Shown: piece after piece, positions 15,889-26,866 of the stretch
How positions within the stretch are numbered: the stretch's first letter is position 1
Layout of the letters: each line of letters begins with the position of its first letter
NCBI RefSeq assembly: GCF_900141825.1
Contig: NZ_FQYQ01000004.1
Span: 1 to 64,000, forward strand
Reading direction: 5' to 3'
Origin: Pseudobutyrivibrio xylanivorans DSM 14809
Lineage (GTDB): Bacteria; Bacillota; Clostridia; Lachnospirales; Lachnospiraceae
Length of the DNA stretch: 64,000 nt
Made by a program: the position numbers and the translations under genes
The notes under the pieces: generated by a model
Told to the model about the DNA's origin: nothing
Seen by the model: only the letters and a program-made list of their open reading frames with translations
Databases searched by the model: none

Positions 15889-18800
15889 ATGAGAGAGAAC
15901 TTAAACGCAATCAAAAGATTAGTGGCGTTTACGCTCACGGTTCTGTTGCTGGGAACAACCATCTGGAACGATGTGTTCGTAATAGCAACAGAAGAAAATC
16001 ACTGCTCGGAGTATGTGGATGAACAGACATATGCAGCCAACATACTTCAGCCAGTGGGAGAAGGAGACGGATACTGCGATCATTGCGGTCAGGTAGAGCA
16101 GGCTCATGTGCATGTGGAAGAGGAACCTGTAGTCGAAGAAGATGCAGCAGTAGAAGATGCAGCAGTAGAAGAGGTACAGCCAGCTGAAGAGCTTCCAGCA
16201 GAAGAGCCGGTTGAGGATACCTCTGTGCCTGAAGAGCCACAGCCTGAGATTGATAGCACAGAAGAAGCTGTGCCTGTTAATGATGAAGAAATAGTCCCAG
16301 AAGATACCCCTGTAATAGATGAAGAAACCCCAGAAGAGAATATAGAGAACCCAGAGGAAGAGATAGTTGAGGAAGAAGAGTGTGAGCATGAGTGGACTTA
16401 CACCTCTAATGGTGATGGCACTCATGTAAAGAAGTGCTCTAAGTGTGATGAAGAAAGCACAGAGGATTGTGTATTTGGTGAGGACGGAAAGTGCATCCAC
16501 TGTGGTTATGAGAAGGAAGAAGAGTGCGAGCATGAGTGGGAATACATTTCTAATAATGACGGTACTCATATCAAGAGATGTAAGAAGTGCGGTGAAGAGG
16601 TAACTGAGACTTGCCAGCTTGACGAGAACGGTATCTGCCATGACTGTCTGTATGAGGATGAGAGACTGATGTATCAGGAGTTCTCGAAGACAATCCATGG
16701 AGTAAAAGTAACTGTAGCCGGTGATATGCCTAGAGGTGCTAAGGCTACTATATTCTCAAACCCTCTAGATAGAGCAAATAGAATCGTCAATGAAAGTCTT
16801 GAGGAAGGAACATTTACTGCCTTCGAGGTGTTTGATATTGACATTTATAGACGTGGTGGAGAGAAGTATCAACCAGATGAAGATGGAAATACAGTTAATG
16901 TATCTTTTGCTGGTATTTCAGAACTGAGAGATGTAAATCCTGAGGAAGAAATTCAGGTATATAGAATTGAGGATGATAATACTGTCACAGAAATTGAAAA
17001 CGATGTAGTAGGCGAAGAGGTTTATTTCGATGCTGAACATTTCTCACGTTATGTTGCTGGTACATACGAATCACAAAACTGGGTATATCTTGATGAGAGT
17101 TTTGCTACGATTCAGACAGCACGTAATAATATTTATACAAAGGTCCTTAAGGCGAAGTTTGATGTTAATGTAACGGATGCAAGCCAAGATTTAATATTTG
17201 ATGCATATGTTTATAAGAATCTTACAAAAGATAATGATCCAACTTATGGAGGAATTAAGGTTGCAGAGAGTAGAAACGTTACGATAACACCTGATGGTAC
17301 AGGAAAGGGTTATGTTGAGATTGATTTATCCAACACAACAAATGGATATATTGCTGAGGGAGAAAAGTATTCAATAATTGTAGAGTGTCAGAATGATTTA
17401 GTTCAGGTTGGATACGGAAATGTGCATGAACAAACAAATACATACGATGCGCCTACATTCGTTACTAATAGCGATGGTAAATGGGAAGCATCTGATTATG
17501 ATGAGATCTTCTATATTGTACCAGGTGATACAATTCAGCTTACCGATAAGACTGATGATAGTTATGAAATAGATTCGATTACTGCTGCTACGGGAAAGGC
17601 AGATGGCGACGGAGATTTCCATTACAGTAAAGGAGATACAGACAAGCTTACAGCGATAATTAAGGATGCAGCTGGAAATACAGTAGACCGTGCAGTTACT
17701 TGGAGTGTAAGTCCTTCGGATAATTCTATAGTTAAAATAGATGAAAATGGTAATATTGAGGCTATTGCAGCAGGTGAAGCAACTGTAACTGCCACATATA
17801 CGAACAGTACAAAAACCGTTACAAAATCTGTAAAGGTTTTTGTAGTAAGCTTTACTTTAGCTGGTTGGGACCCTGATGCTCCTGTCGATCCACAGACAAA
17901 CGTCAAACCTACATGGACATATAAGGGAAGTGCTATAACGCCTGCAGTATTAGTGTATGAAGCCAGTGGATCTACCATGCCTAGTGACCAGCTAACTACG
18001 GTTTATGCTAATAATGAAGATGCTAGCACATCAACAAATAAAGCCAGTGTTACTATTAGCTTCACAGTAAGTGGTGTAACCTACACCTTTGTAAGAAGCT
18101 TTACTATTGATAAGGCTCCTATTACAGGGGATTATTTTACCTCTGCAACACTTGACCCAGCTACTGGAAAGATAAGTGGAATATCTACTGTAAATGGCTT
18201 AAAGCCAGTTCAAGATAAAGATTTTATGGTAGATGTTTCGAGTCCTACGGCTAGTTCTACGGGTATGACCTATCAGGTAGATATCATAGCCAAGGAAATA
18301 AACTATACCGGAACATATACATGGACAAAGACTATAACTGGAATCGATGTGTCTAAAGTTCTTACAGCAAAGCTTACATCTCAGGGTGTGAACCTTAAGG
18401 AAAAACAATTTGATGGAAAGAAGGTAGACCTTACTACCGATGAAGTAACTGGCGCATGGAAAGAAGTAGCTTTCTATAATAATGATGGCTTGCAAGTTTA
18501 TGACATCATTAAACCAGGTAATGCTACCTATGTGATTACAGATAAAGATGGAACGACGGAGAGTCCTATTTCAGCAGGAAGTAAGACGATAACCTTTACA
18601 ATGGAACCTAACAAAGGTTATGTTGGAAGTATTTCGATTGATTTTACTATCCGTCAACGTAATATGAATAGCACTACTATAAAGTGGAAACATGGCGGTG
18701 TTACAGATAATAGTAGTTTTGACCATACGGGCAGTCCTATTGAAGTAGTACCGGGAACGGATTTTGATGTTTACTATGGAGATATAAGACTTATACCTTA

Positions 18801-21800
18801 TGATGATACAAAGTCTGAAGCAGAAAATAAGGATGCAGATTATAAGATGTCATATGTAGGAGACCGTACTAAGATATCGGATACTCCTATGATTCGTGTG
18901 ACAGCAGTAACAGATGGTAACTATACTTCTTATAATCAGTCTTCATTTGAAATTGTGCCATGCTATGAAAATGATTTGATGGTAATAATTGACGATGGCA
19001 TAGAACATATAGGAACAAAAGCTAATGGTTATGTGACAGGTTATAACGAATATTATAATCCTAACCAAACTAGCAAATATTTCGATCCTTCGGATACACA
19101 ACATTATAGCCCAACAGAGAATAGTCCATATATTAGGGTTGTTCTTGATGGTGTGACGGATTTTACTTTAGGTGAAGATTATAAGATAGAAGTATTTGAT
19201 GATAAAAATTTAAGCATAAAGCTAACGAATTCTGTTGAAAATGGCACCACAAAGTATATCAAGGTGTCTGCTCTTGATGACGGAAAATATGCCGGAAAGA
19301 AACCTGTTGTCGCTACATACATAGTAGATAAGACACCATTATCTACCTTAAATATAACTTATAAGAATAATGTAAGAAGGACATTTACTGGTAAAGATCA
19401 GTTTATTACTTATAATACGTCAGGTGCAGATCTTGTGATTAAACAGGGCACTTATGAGCTAGTAAAGGGCACAGATTATGACATTAATTATAAGAATAAT
19501 ATCAATGCAGGAACGGCTACATTTGAAATTGTAGGAATGAATAACTATACAGGAACTTTAAGTAGTGACAAGTATAAGTTTACAATTGAAAAAGCCAGCC
19601 TGGCAAAAAATAACGCAGATGGTGTGGTAGTGGGTCTTGATGAGACCACCACATATCCTTATAACGGTAAGGTATACAAGCCAAAGGTAAAGGTTTCAAT
19701 AGTTAAAAATAATGTAACTACATTTGAAGAAAAACTAGATCCAAAGAATAATACAAGTCTTACAACAAACAATTATAGCGTTACCTATGAGGAAGATCCG
19801 TCACCGGGCGTAAAGAAAGTGACGTTTACAGCAACATCAAATGGTAATTTTAAAGATGCGATAGTTGCTGAGCTATATACAGTTGGAAATAATACATCAG
19901 GATATAAGATTTATGTAACTGGCGTAAACGGCAGTACTGAGGCTAAAGCTATGCCTTCTGGTCATGAAGTAACAGATGAGAGTTCTGGAGTAATTACAAG
20001 ATATTATTATCTAGATTCGAATTTTATTACTTATTATTCTGGAAGTACTCAAAGCTGTGCTATTAAGGTTATAGATAGTGAAGGTAACGAGCTTACAAAG
20101 AATACACATTACAAGTCATACTATAATCCTACAACATCTGTAAATGCATATACTGGTGATACGACAACTTACAACACAACAGATTCACCATTTATACAGA
20201 TAACAGGACGAGGTAGTTATAGCAAGAATAATGCTGTTGTTTACTTCAATATTCAGCCAGCATCTATAGAGAATGCAAATATTACCTATAAAGATGATTT
20301 AGATTATGATGAATCGGCGACTGACGCTCCAGTGCCTGATTTCACAGTAATGATTGGAACAAAGAAACTTGAAAAGGGCGTTAACTATACAGTAACATCT
20401 AAGAATTATGATGAAACTACAGAAACAGAATCCGCTGGTGACAAATCCGCTGGTAAGAAGCATGCTATTATAACAGGTACAGGTAATTACACTGGTACAG
20501 TTATTAGGGAATACACAGTAGGTTTAAATATTGCGGATGCAACTGTTGAGTTGAAGAATCCATATGACGAAGATGATACTACTTATCTTAAGACATCTGC
20601 AAGTGGAATGTCAGTAAGATGGGAAAACGGGAATGCACCTATAATCTATCTGAAATGGAAAAATGGAGCAGTAGTAGAAACTTATAATGGAAAAACTGAT
20701 ATAGCAAGTGCAGTTAGCAGTTCTAACTCTCTGACTTATACACCAGTAGCAAGTATAACGGCAGACGGAATGGGACTGTATGATGCACGTGCGCCAAAAA
20801 ATAAGGTAGAAGAATATAACGTTATTACCTTATCCATAATGCATAAGGAGGGAACATCAACTCAATTTTATGGCAGCAAGGATGTAGTATATACAATTAA
20901 GGCAGTCAATATCAATCATAATAATTCTGAGCCATACAAAGTAACCTATTCAGGACAAATGTATAAAGACTATACTGGTGCAGATATTGAGGCTGATATT
21001 GGTGGAAAATATAACTACGGCAAACAAGATGGAGACAAGTATGTACTTACTGAAAATGATTTCTATTTGGAACCAGAAGCAATACCATCCACAGTAGGTG
21101 CAAATTCTACTCAAAACCTTAAAGTATATGGTTATGGTAATTTCTACGGAGAAGATGTCGCAACTTACCATATAGATCAAGGTAAAGTAAAGGCATATCG
21201 TATAGTTGGTGCAGACAAGAAGGCATTGGGTATCTCTGATGAAAATGGAGCAACTTATGATTTGACTGATGCAACAAAGGATTATAAGGTTACATACACA
21301 TATACTGGCGAGTCACAATATCCAGAAATAGTTCTTACTGCAGAAAAATCTGAAACTACTGAACTTATTGAAGGTACAGATTATGAAATAAAGTATGAAG
21401 ATGATACAAAACATACAGATGATAGAGTTTCACCTGGACCTAAAACTATAACAGTAACTGTAAAGAATAGTACATCCTCAAATTATAAAGCTCAGGTTAT
21501 AACAATAAAGTATGAGATTGTATCGAAAGAATTAAAGAATTATGATGCGGTATTGTCAGATGTGCCATATAACGCAATATCAGCAGCAGATGGTGGAATT
21601 TCGCCTACATTAATACAAACATATATTGCGAATAAAACTTGTACTCTGAAAGTAAGTTCTTCTACTGAATCATTAGAGTACGGTGAAGACTATGTTATTG
21701 TAACAGATGCGTCAGAATTAGCTGCTATTCAGGCACAAGATAGTACAGAGACATCCATAAAGGGTGAGAATCTTATTCCTAGCTATATGTATCAGGATGA

Positions 21801-24800
21801 TGAGAATGGTGTTAAGAAGGCGGTAAACTGGATTTATATTAAAGGTCGAGAACCGTTTAGCGGATATAAAAAGGTACCATTTACTATTCAGTTGAATCTT
21901 AATTCAAATATGGCATTTGTTTCAATTAAGAAAGCTTCCTATAAGCTTAATGCTGATGGTACACCTAGTGAAGCAATCGAGCCAGTGATCTACTATAGAG
22001 CACCAGGTGGAGCAGATGGTTCATATGATAGAGATAATCCATTGGAAAGCAGCTTCAATTTGAACGGTACTACAGTTTACAACTATACCGTTGAGAGAAG
22101 CAGAGATGGAAAACCTGGTCCTGATGAAAACATTACAATAAAGGGTCAATATGTCTGCAAAAATACTAAAACAAAATGTAAGTATTACACTGATATAACA
22201 AAAACAGGAAGTGTAGTATATTTCTTGGTAGATTTGAAGACTTATACAAAGATTAACATGACCAGCGCAAAGGTTAGAGACTACACTGGACGGGCAATTA
22301 CGGCCACTTTCTCAGGATTAGATGGCGCTACTATGGTTGCAAATAGTGATACATCAACAGACGCCCAGAGTGGAGATTATAGAATAGCATATACAACGGA
22401 TTATGATAGCTATAATACGACAGCTGATGCCATAAATGTAGGTGCATGGTACGCAGTTATTGTACCTACAGAGGGTAGTAAATACTTTGTATATGGCGAG
22501 GATGCAAATCATACATCAGGAAATAGATATAGCTTCACAATTAAATATAACCTGAGTACAGCCAAGATGGTATTTAAAGAAGGAACAAAGGAAATTACAT
22601 CTACAGGTTATACGGGAGCAGAAATAAATGTGCCCGCTGTTATAACAATACCAGGCTCAGGTAATGGCACAGATCCAGATACAGATACTATAATTTATAC
22701 TTATAGTGATTTAAGCAAGCCATATGTAACGCTTAATCCTAATAAGGTGAAAATGATGCAGACATATTCCATTGTTGCAGAAGCTAATAGCGATACCACT
22801 GAGGGACAAAATTATGTTTATGGAAGCATACAACGTAATTTTACTATTACAGGTATATCGTTGAAGAGTGATAATGTTACAGTAACTGCTACTCCTAGTA
22901 GTACTGTATACACAGGAGAGAGGATTACAGCCACAGTTAAGGTAGAGGTTGATGGACTACCTGATTTGAAGGAAGGTACTGATTATACTGTTTCTTATAA
23001 GAATAACATTAACGCCAGCACAGATACACAGAAGATGCAGGTAATTGTGACGGGTATTAATGCTTATTCTGACAGTGTAACCAAGGAGTTTACAATTAGT
23101 CCTAAGCCTATAACAGCAGACATGATTACTGTGGAACCATGTAATTACCTTGGTGAAAACTATGATGATGATGATGGTAGAATTTATCTTTATCCTAAGG
23201 TTACTGTATTAAATGGTACTACAGAGCTTATGGAAGGTGTAGATTATGAGGAATTGGACTCTGGTTCTTATGCAAACAATCAATCTATAGCCACAAGTGT
23301 ATTTAATTCTCAAATACCGAATGAAAGTGACTGGACATATCCTCAGGTTACCGTTACAGCTAAAGAGGGTGGAAATTATACTGGTTCAGCAATAAAGACC
23401 TTTATAATTGATAAATTGGATCTTACAAATATTAATGAGGTAAGTATTTCTCCAAAATCTGTTGAGTATACTGGAGAATTTATAGACCCTTACGAAATTA
23501 TAAAGCTGAAAGTAAAGGCAAATGGTAAGACTGCTACATTAGAGCCGTATGACCAATCTACTCAATTGGGTGATTATACAATAGCAGTACTCAATTCAGC
23601 TGGTAAAGCTACCCAAATTAAGGCCATGGGTACCTATAATGTAGTAATTACTGGAACGAACAGCTGTGATAGCGATAAAGCAGTAACCATAGACTTTACA
23701 GTTAATAAGCGTTCATTGGCGGACAATTACCACTATTATTTCCAGGAGGGTGAAGAGCAAGGTTATTGGCATTATGATAAGAATCTATTTGGTACAGGCA
23801 AACCTGGATTTATAACTAATGGTGGATTAACAGGAGACTCATTAAAGATTAAGATTGCCGATGTAACATCAGTAACTGAGAATGCAGATAATAGACCAGA
23901 TGAAGCGGATATTATTATTGTTGATGAAGAAGTTGATGATCCTGATAATGATGACTCAACTGTGAAATACCAGTTAGTAGAGGGTAAGGATTATAAAATA
24001 TCTGTTACAAATGCGAAAAAGGCAGGTACAGGTGATTGGAACAGAGCTGCTACTGCAGATAAACATGCCAAGGTAGCTGATACATCACCAGCTATAACAA
24101 TCACTGGAATGGGTGATTATACGGATAGTATTACTCTGCCATTTAACATTGGTAAGAATATTAATACTTTAGGATTAACAATTAAATACTATGTTCCAAA
24201 TGCAGATTTGCAGGATTCTAATGATTGGTATACATATCAGGATACAAAAGAAAATGATGTGGCATGGCATTATACATATAATGGTGAACCACAAATTCCT
24301 GATGTTTCAGTATACAATGGAACAAGTCCTATTTCCTTGAAGAATTACACTATTACTTATACTAATGGAAATAGTGAAGAGGACGAATCTATTGATGCAG
24401 GCTACAAGTATGTGGTAATTACCGGAACGGGTGATTATTGTGGAATTATAAAACAAAAGTACGCAATCAATAGAAAAGCATTGTTGGATACAGGAGGTCC
24501 ATATACAAACGAGGACCCTATGGAAACAGCAAAGAAGCAATTATCATTTGAGATAGTAAGTACAGATGTAACGAAGTTGACGGATGCAAACATACAAACC
24601 TACTTAGTTGATGAGGGTATTATCAAGAATTCTAGTGATCCTAAGAAGACTGCGTTCAAGAACATGTACTATGCTATATACAATGGAAATGATATCAAAC
24701 CATCGGTAAGAGTTACAGATCATACTTTAGGAGGAAATGGTAAGACTTCTTATGAAATCAAGGCAAGTGATTTGGATATAGAATATAAAAGATCCAATGA

Positions 24801-26655
24801 AGTCGCTAAATTTAGCTATAATTCTGATGGAATGATAACAAATCCTGAATTCGCTGAAATACATGTGACGTTCAAAACGCCAACTAATTCTACAACGCCA
24901 GAAGAGTCCTTTGGTGAAGGTAATTACTACGTTGGAGCAGGTGGTTCTAATGAGTTTGTAATTCAGTACATGATTATTAAGCATAATATCGTAAATGACT
25001 TTAGTATTCAGGTATTGAACGGATTAAATGATGATCGTACAAGCTTTGATGAAGGAAAACAAAAGATTCTGGATATATTAGTAACTAATGGTAATGGCAT
25101 AGACCTGGTAGAAGGCACAGATTATACTGTTTCCTACAAAGACGACGATGGAAAACTGACTAACGTCTTACCAGGAAAAGCTACATTACGAGTTAAAGGT
25201 ATAGGAAATTATACAGGCGAGAAGACAAAGGATTTCTATATTGATGCTGATTTGTCACTTACAACACCTTATTATGATAATGGTTCAGGTGTGCTTGTGC
25301 CGGGAATACCTTTACAGACAGAGCCGGGAGCTCCAATTACACGTGGTAATCCTGAAATAAAACTTGTTTTAACTCGTAGGGGCTATATGACAGAAGACTT
25401 AGTACTGACTTATGGAAATCAGTACAACATTGTAGATACCCCTGAGACTGATGATGATTTTACAACAAATGGAAAGGTTACTTATTCAGGAATACAAAGC
25501 AAGTATTGGACTGGCAAGAAAGAAATAGAATATAGCATTAAATTCACACCGTCTGCAGTTAAGATAATGAACTTACAGTCTTCTTACGAATATACGGGCT
25601 ATCCAATTATTCCTAAGTTAGAGTTAACGGTATCAACCGCAGATTTCGATGAGAGTGACGCTAAATTCTATCGTGATGATGATAAGACTAAAGAAACAAC
25701 TGATTTCACAACACCAGGTAAGATAACTATCGACTTACCATATTCTATAGGTGGTCGTAGTTACACATTATCTGAAAGCTATGAAATCATAAAACGAAGT
25801 CTTACAAGCTGTAAGGTAGTTGTATCTCAAGAACAGCGCTACACAGGTAGAGTTGTAAAGCCAGCATTCACGATTTATGTTGATTCAAAGAATCTGGAGA
25901 CTGGAAAATCACAAATCTATACTATACCAAAGTCTGAATACACTCCTGACTATGGTGAGTATAAGACGGGAACGGCATGTAAGCTAAAGATTGATGCAAA
26001 TTCTAATTCTGAATTCTTTAGGAATACTACTTATGCTACTTATAATATAGTATTAAGTGAAGTTGCTAATTTGAGAGTAGATAAGAAAACAGGTACAGAA
26101 CTAACAGTAGAATGGGATAATGATTTATATGCTGATGGTGCTGAGCTCAAGTTGGAAAAACTTGATTCTACAGGAAAATATGTAGAGATTGAATTAAGTG
26201 CAGCAGGAAATCAGTATTATCCATATGTCAGAGTACCAAAGAGTACAGGTAGCAGCTATGTATTAGCAGGACTTGATAGTAGTACTCAGTATAGGGTAAG
26301 CGCAAGATCATACTCATCAGCTTTGGCTTCAAGCAACTGGCAAACAATTATTACCAATACACAGGTTAAGGCTGAATCTATAAATGTTGAATGCTATTCA
26401 CCAGGTACGGCTACAATTGAGTTCTCAGATCCTGGCTCAGTAACTCTTTACTACATTTATAGATGTAACACTAATGCATCTATTGACGATGATCCAGGCA
26501 AACTAGTAGCTATAATCCCTGCAAGCACAGGTAGATATACTAACTCAGGATTATCAAGCGGAACATATTACTATTATGTAATTGGTAAGTATCTGCATAA
26601 TGCAACACTTACAGAGGTCGGAAGATCATCTAAGGAAAAGGTAGTAGTAGAGTAG
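15889..26655 (+). CDS. Giant secreted Ig-like repeat protein (3588 residues)
   Basis: A signal peptide (about 1-33, ending near VFVIA) is followed by a very acidic Glu/Pro-rich stretch (about 75-163). Next come two Cys/His repeats at about 165-206 and 213-254, each beginning CEHEW and ending with a C-x-x-C. A Big_2-type Ig-like domain follows (roughly 565-660). About two dozen divergent MBG/Ig-like repeats then occupy most of the chain, recognised by a recurring YTG, then GTDYxVxYxN, then GxxNYTG. The C terminus has a fibronectin III-like domain (about 3395-3495) and one more beta-sandwich. There is no LPXTG-type signal, C-terminal membrane segment or SLH/CWB domain, so its attachment is unclear. 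Probable roles are adhesion or surface-layer formation. The ATG at 15889 with AAGGGGA is preferred over an upstream TTG at 15790, which would put 33 non-signal residues in front. Confidence 0.88.
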   Translation: MRENLNAIKRLVAFTLTVLLLGTTIWNDVFVIATEENHCSEYVDEQTYAANILQPVGEGDGYCDHCGQVEQAHVHVEEEPVVEEDAAVEDAAVEEVQPAEELPAEEPVEDTSVPEEPQPEIDSTEEAVPVNDEEIVPEDTPVIDEETPEENIENPEEEIVEEEECEHEWTYTSNGDGTHVKKCSKCDEESTEDCVFGEDGKCIHCGYEKEEECEHEWEYISNNDGTHIKRCKKCGEEVTETCQLDENGICHDCLYEDERLMYQEFSKTIHGVKVTVAGDMPRGAKATIFSNPLDRANRIVNESLEEGTFTAFEVFDIDIYRRGGEKYQPDEDGNTVNVSFAGISELRDVNPEEEIQVYRIEDDNTVTEIENDVVGEEVYFDAEHFSRYVAGTYESQNWVYLDESFATIQTARNNIYTKVLKAKFDVNVTDASQDLIFDAYVYKNLTKDNDPTYGGIKVAESRNVTITPDGTGKGYVEIDLSNTTNGYIAEGEKYSIIVECQNDLVQVGYGNVHEQTNTYDAPTFVTNSDGKWEASDYDEIFYIVPGDTIQLTDKTDDSYEIDSITAATGKADGDGDFHYSKGDTDKLTAIIKDAAGNTVDRAVTWSVSPSDNSIVKIDENGNIEAIAAGEATVTATYTNSTKTVTKSVKVFVVSFTLAGWDPDAPVDPQTNVKPTWTYKGSAITPAVLVYEASGSTMPSDQLTTVYANNEDASTSTNKASVTISFTVSGVTYTFVRSFTIDKAPITGDYFTSATLDPATGKISGISTVNGLKPVQDKDFMVDVSSPTASSTGMTYQVDIIAKEINYTGTYTWTKTITGIDVSKVLTAKLTSQGVNLKEKQFDGKKVDLTTDEVTGAWKEVAFYNNDGLQVYDIIKPGNATYVITDKDGTTESPISAGSKTITFTMEPNKGYVGSISIDFTIRQRNMNSTTIKWKHGGVTDNSSFDHTGSPIEVVPGTDFDVYYGDIRLIPYDDTKSEAENKDADYKMSYVGDRTKISDTPMIRVTAVTDGNYTSYNQSSFEIVPCYENDLMVIIDDGIEHIGTKANGYVTGYNEYYNPNQTSKYFDPSDTQHYSPTENSPYIRVVLDGVTDFTLGEDYKIEVFDDKNLSIKLTNSVENGTTKYIKVSALDDGKYAGKKPVVATYIVDKTPLSTLNITYKNNVRRTFTGKDQFITYNTSGADLVIKQGTYELVKGTDYDINYKNNINAGTATFEIVGMNNYTGTLSSDKYKFTIEKASLAKNNADGVVVGLDETTTYPYNGKVYKPKVKVSIVKNNVTTFEEKLDPKNNTSLTTNNYSVTYEEDPSPGVKKVTFTATSNGNFKDAIVAELYTVGNNTSGYKIYVTGVNGSTEAKAMPSGHEVTDESSGVITRYYYLDSNFITYYSGSTQSCAIKVIDSEGNELTKNTHYKSYYNPTTSVNAYTGDTTTYNTTDSPFIQITGRGSYSKNNAVVYFNIQPASIENANITYKDDLDYDESATDAPVPDFTVMIGTKKLEKGVNYTVTSKNYDETTETESAGDKSAGKKHAIITGTGNYTGTVIREYTVGLNIADATVELKNPYDEDDTTYLKTSASGMSVRWENGNAPIIYLKWKNGAVVETYNGKTDIASAVSSSNSLTYTPVASITADGMGLYDARAPKNKVEEYNVITLSIMHKEGTSTQFYGSKDVVYTIKAVNINHNNSEPYKVTYSGQMYKDYTGADIEADIGGKYNYGKQDGDKYVLTENDFYLEPEAIPSTVGANSTQNLKVYGYGNFYGEDVATYHIDQGKVKAYRIVGADKKALGISDENGATYDLTDATKDYKVTYTYTGESQYPEIVLTAEKSETTELIEGTDYEIKYEDDTKHTDDRVSPGPKTITVTVKNSTSSNYKAQVITIKYEIVSKELKNYDAVLSDVPYNAISAADGGISPTLIQTYIANKTCTLKVSSSTESLEYGEDYVIVTDASELAAIQAQDSTETSIKGENLIPSYMYQDDENGVKKAVNWIYIKGREPFSGYKKVPFTIQLNLNSNMAFVSIKKASYKLNADGTPSEAIEPVIYYRAPGGADGSYDRDNPLESSFNLNGTTVYNYTVERSRDGKPGPDENITIKGQYVCKNTKTKCKYYTDITKTGSVVYFLVDLKTYTKINMTSAKVRDYTGRAITATFSGLDGATMVANSDTSTDAQSGDYRIAYTTDYDSYNTTADAINVGAWYAVIVPTEGSKYFVYGEDANHTSGNRYSFTIKYNLSTAKMVFKEGTKEITSTGYTGAEINVPAVITIPGSGNGTDPDTDTIIYTYSDLSKPYVTLNPNKVKMMQTYSIVAEANSDTTEGQNYVYGSIQRNFTITGISLKSDNVTVTATPSSTVYTGERITATVKVEVDGLPDLKEGTDYTVSYKNNINASTDTQKMQVIVTGINAYSDSVTKEFTISPKPITADMITVEPCNYLGENYDDDDGRIYLYPKVTVLNGTTELMEGVDYEELDSGSYANNQSIATSVFNSQIPNESDWTYPQVTVTAKEGGNYTGSAIKTFIIDKLDLTNINEVSISPKSVEYTGEFIDPYEIIKLKVKANGKTATLEPYDQSTQLGDYTIAVLNSAGKATQIKAMGTYNVVITGTNSCDSDKAVTIDFTVNKRSLADNYHYYFQEGEEQGYWHYDKNLFGTGKPGFITNGGLTGDSLKIKIADVTSVTENADNRPDEADIIIVDEEVDDPDNDDSTVKYQLVEGKDYKISVTNAKKAGTGDWNRAATADKHAKVADTSPAITITGMGDYTDSITLPFNIGKNINTLGLTIKYYVPNADLQDSNDWYTYQDTKENDVAWHYTYNGEPQIPDVSVYNGTSPISLKNYTITYTNGNSEEDESIDAGYKYVVITGTGDYCGIIKQKYAINRKALLDTGGPYTNEDPMETAKKQLSFEIVSTDVTKLTDANIQTYLVDEGIIKNSSDPKKTAFKNMYYAIYNGNDIKPSVRVTDHTLGGNGKTSYEIKASDLDIEYKRSNEVAKFSYNSDGMITNPEFAEIHVTFKTPTNSTTPEESFGEGNYYVGAGGSNEFVIQYMIIKHNIVNDFSIQVLNGLNDDRTSFDEGKQKILDILVTNGNGIDLVEGTDYTVSYKDDDGKLTNVLPGKATLRVKGIGNYTGEKTKDFYIDADLSLTTPYYDNGSGVLVPGIPLQTEPGAPITRGNPEIKLVLTRRGYMTEDLVLTYGNQYNIVDTPETDDDFTTNGKVTYSGIQSKYWTGKKEIEYSIKFTPSAVKIMNLQSSYEYTGYPIIPKLELTVSTADFDESDAKFYRDDDKTKETTDFTTPGKITIDLPYSIGGRSYTLSESYEIIKRSLTSCKVVVSQEQRYTGRVVKPAFTIYVDSKNLETGKSQIYTIPKSEYTPDYGEYKTGTACKLKIDANSNSEFFRNTTYATYNIVLSEVANLRVDKKTGTELTVEWDNDLYADGAELKLEKLDSTGKYVEIELSAAGNQYYPYVRVPKSTGSSYVLAGLDSSTQYRVSARSYSSALASSNWQTIITNTQVKAESINVECYSPGTATIEFSDPGSVTLYYIYRCNTNASIDDDPGKLVAIIPASTGRYTNSGLSSGTYYYYVIGKYLHNATLTEVGRSSKEKVVVE

Positions 26656-26672
26656 AATAGTTAGTGTGGTAG

Positions 26673-26706
26673 ACCAAGGGCAGTAAAACTTGCCCTTGGT
26701 TTTTTT
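26673..26706 (+). terminator. Terminator of the giant surface protein gene
   Basis: ACCAAGGGCA and TGCCCTTGGT form a perfect 10-bp stem with an 8-nt loop, followed by a T-run, 17 nt after the stop codon. Confidence 0.93.
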
Positions 26707-26730
26707 AGGATATGAATACTTGAGAATAGT

Positions 26731-26779
26731 TTCAACCCCACTTAATCTATCGTAAAAACAAAGATTTAGTGGGGTTGAA
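26731..26779. repeat. Inverted repeat upstream of the ATPase/nuclease gene
   Basis: The 18-nt unit TTCAACCCCACTTAATCT at 26731-26748 is followed after 13 nt by its near-perfect inverse at 26762-26779. The same unit recurs three more times around the gene: at 26845-26862, 28294-28311 and 28324-28341. Confidence 0.85.
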
Positions 26780-26844
26780 TTGCGTTAAAGGTTGAAAATG
26801 GAAAATAATTGAGTTAGACTTTACTTAAAGTAATAATAAAATGA

Positions 26845-26862
26845 AGATTAAGTGGAGTTGAA
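26845..26862 (+). promoter_or_regulatory. Repeat copy overlapping the ribosome binding site
   Basis: AGATTAAGTGGAGTTGAA is another inverse-oriented copy of the 18-nt unit. Its GGAG (26854-26857) is the only ribosome site for the ATG at 26867. It is complementary, with few mismatches, to the unit at 26731-26748, so the mRNA could hide its ribosome site by pairing there. The hairpin at 26731-26779 would compete with this. Confidence 0.6.
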
Positions 26863-26866
26863 TCAT

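Noticed and set aside
15919-16698. A 259-codon minus-strand frame opposite the start of the giant protein gene.
   Set aside because: It is the mirror of a Glu-rich coding stretch (GAA/GAG read backwards gives TTC/CTC), has no ribosome site, and the plus strand clearly encodes a signal peptide and domains.
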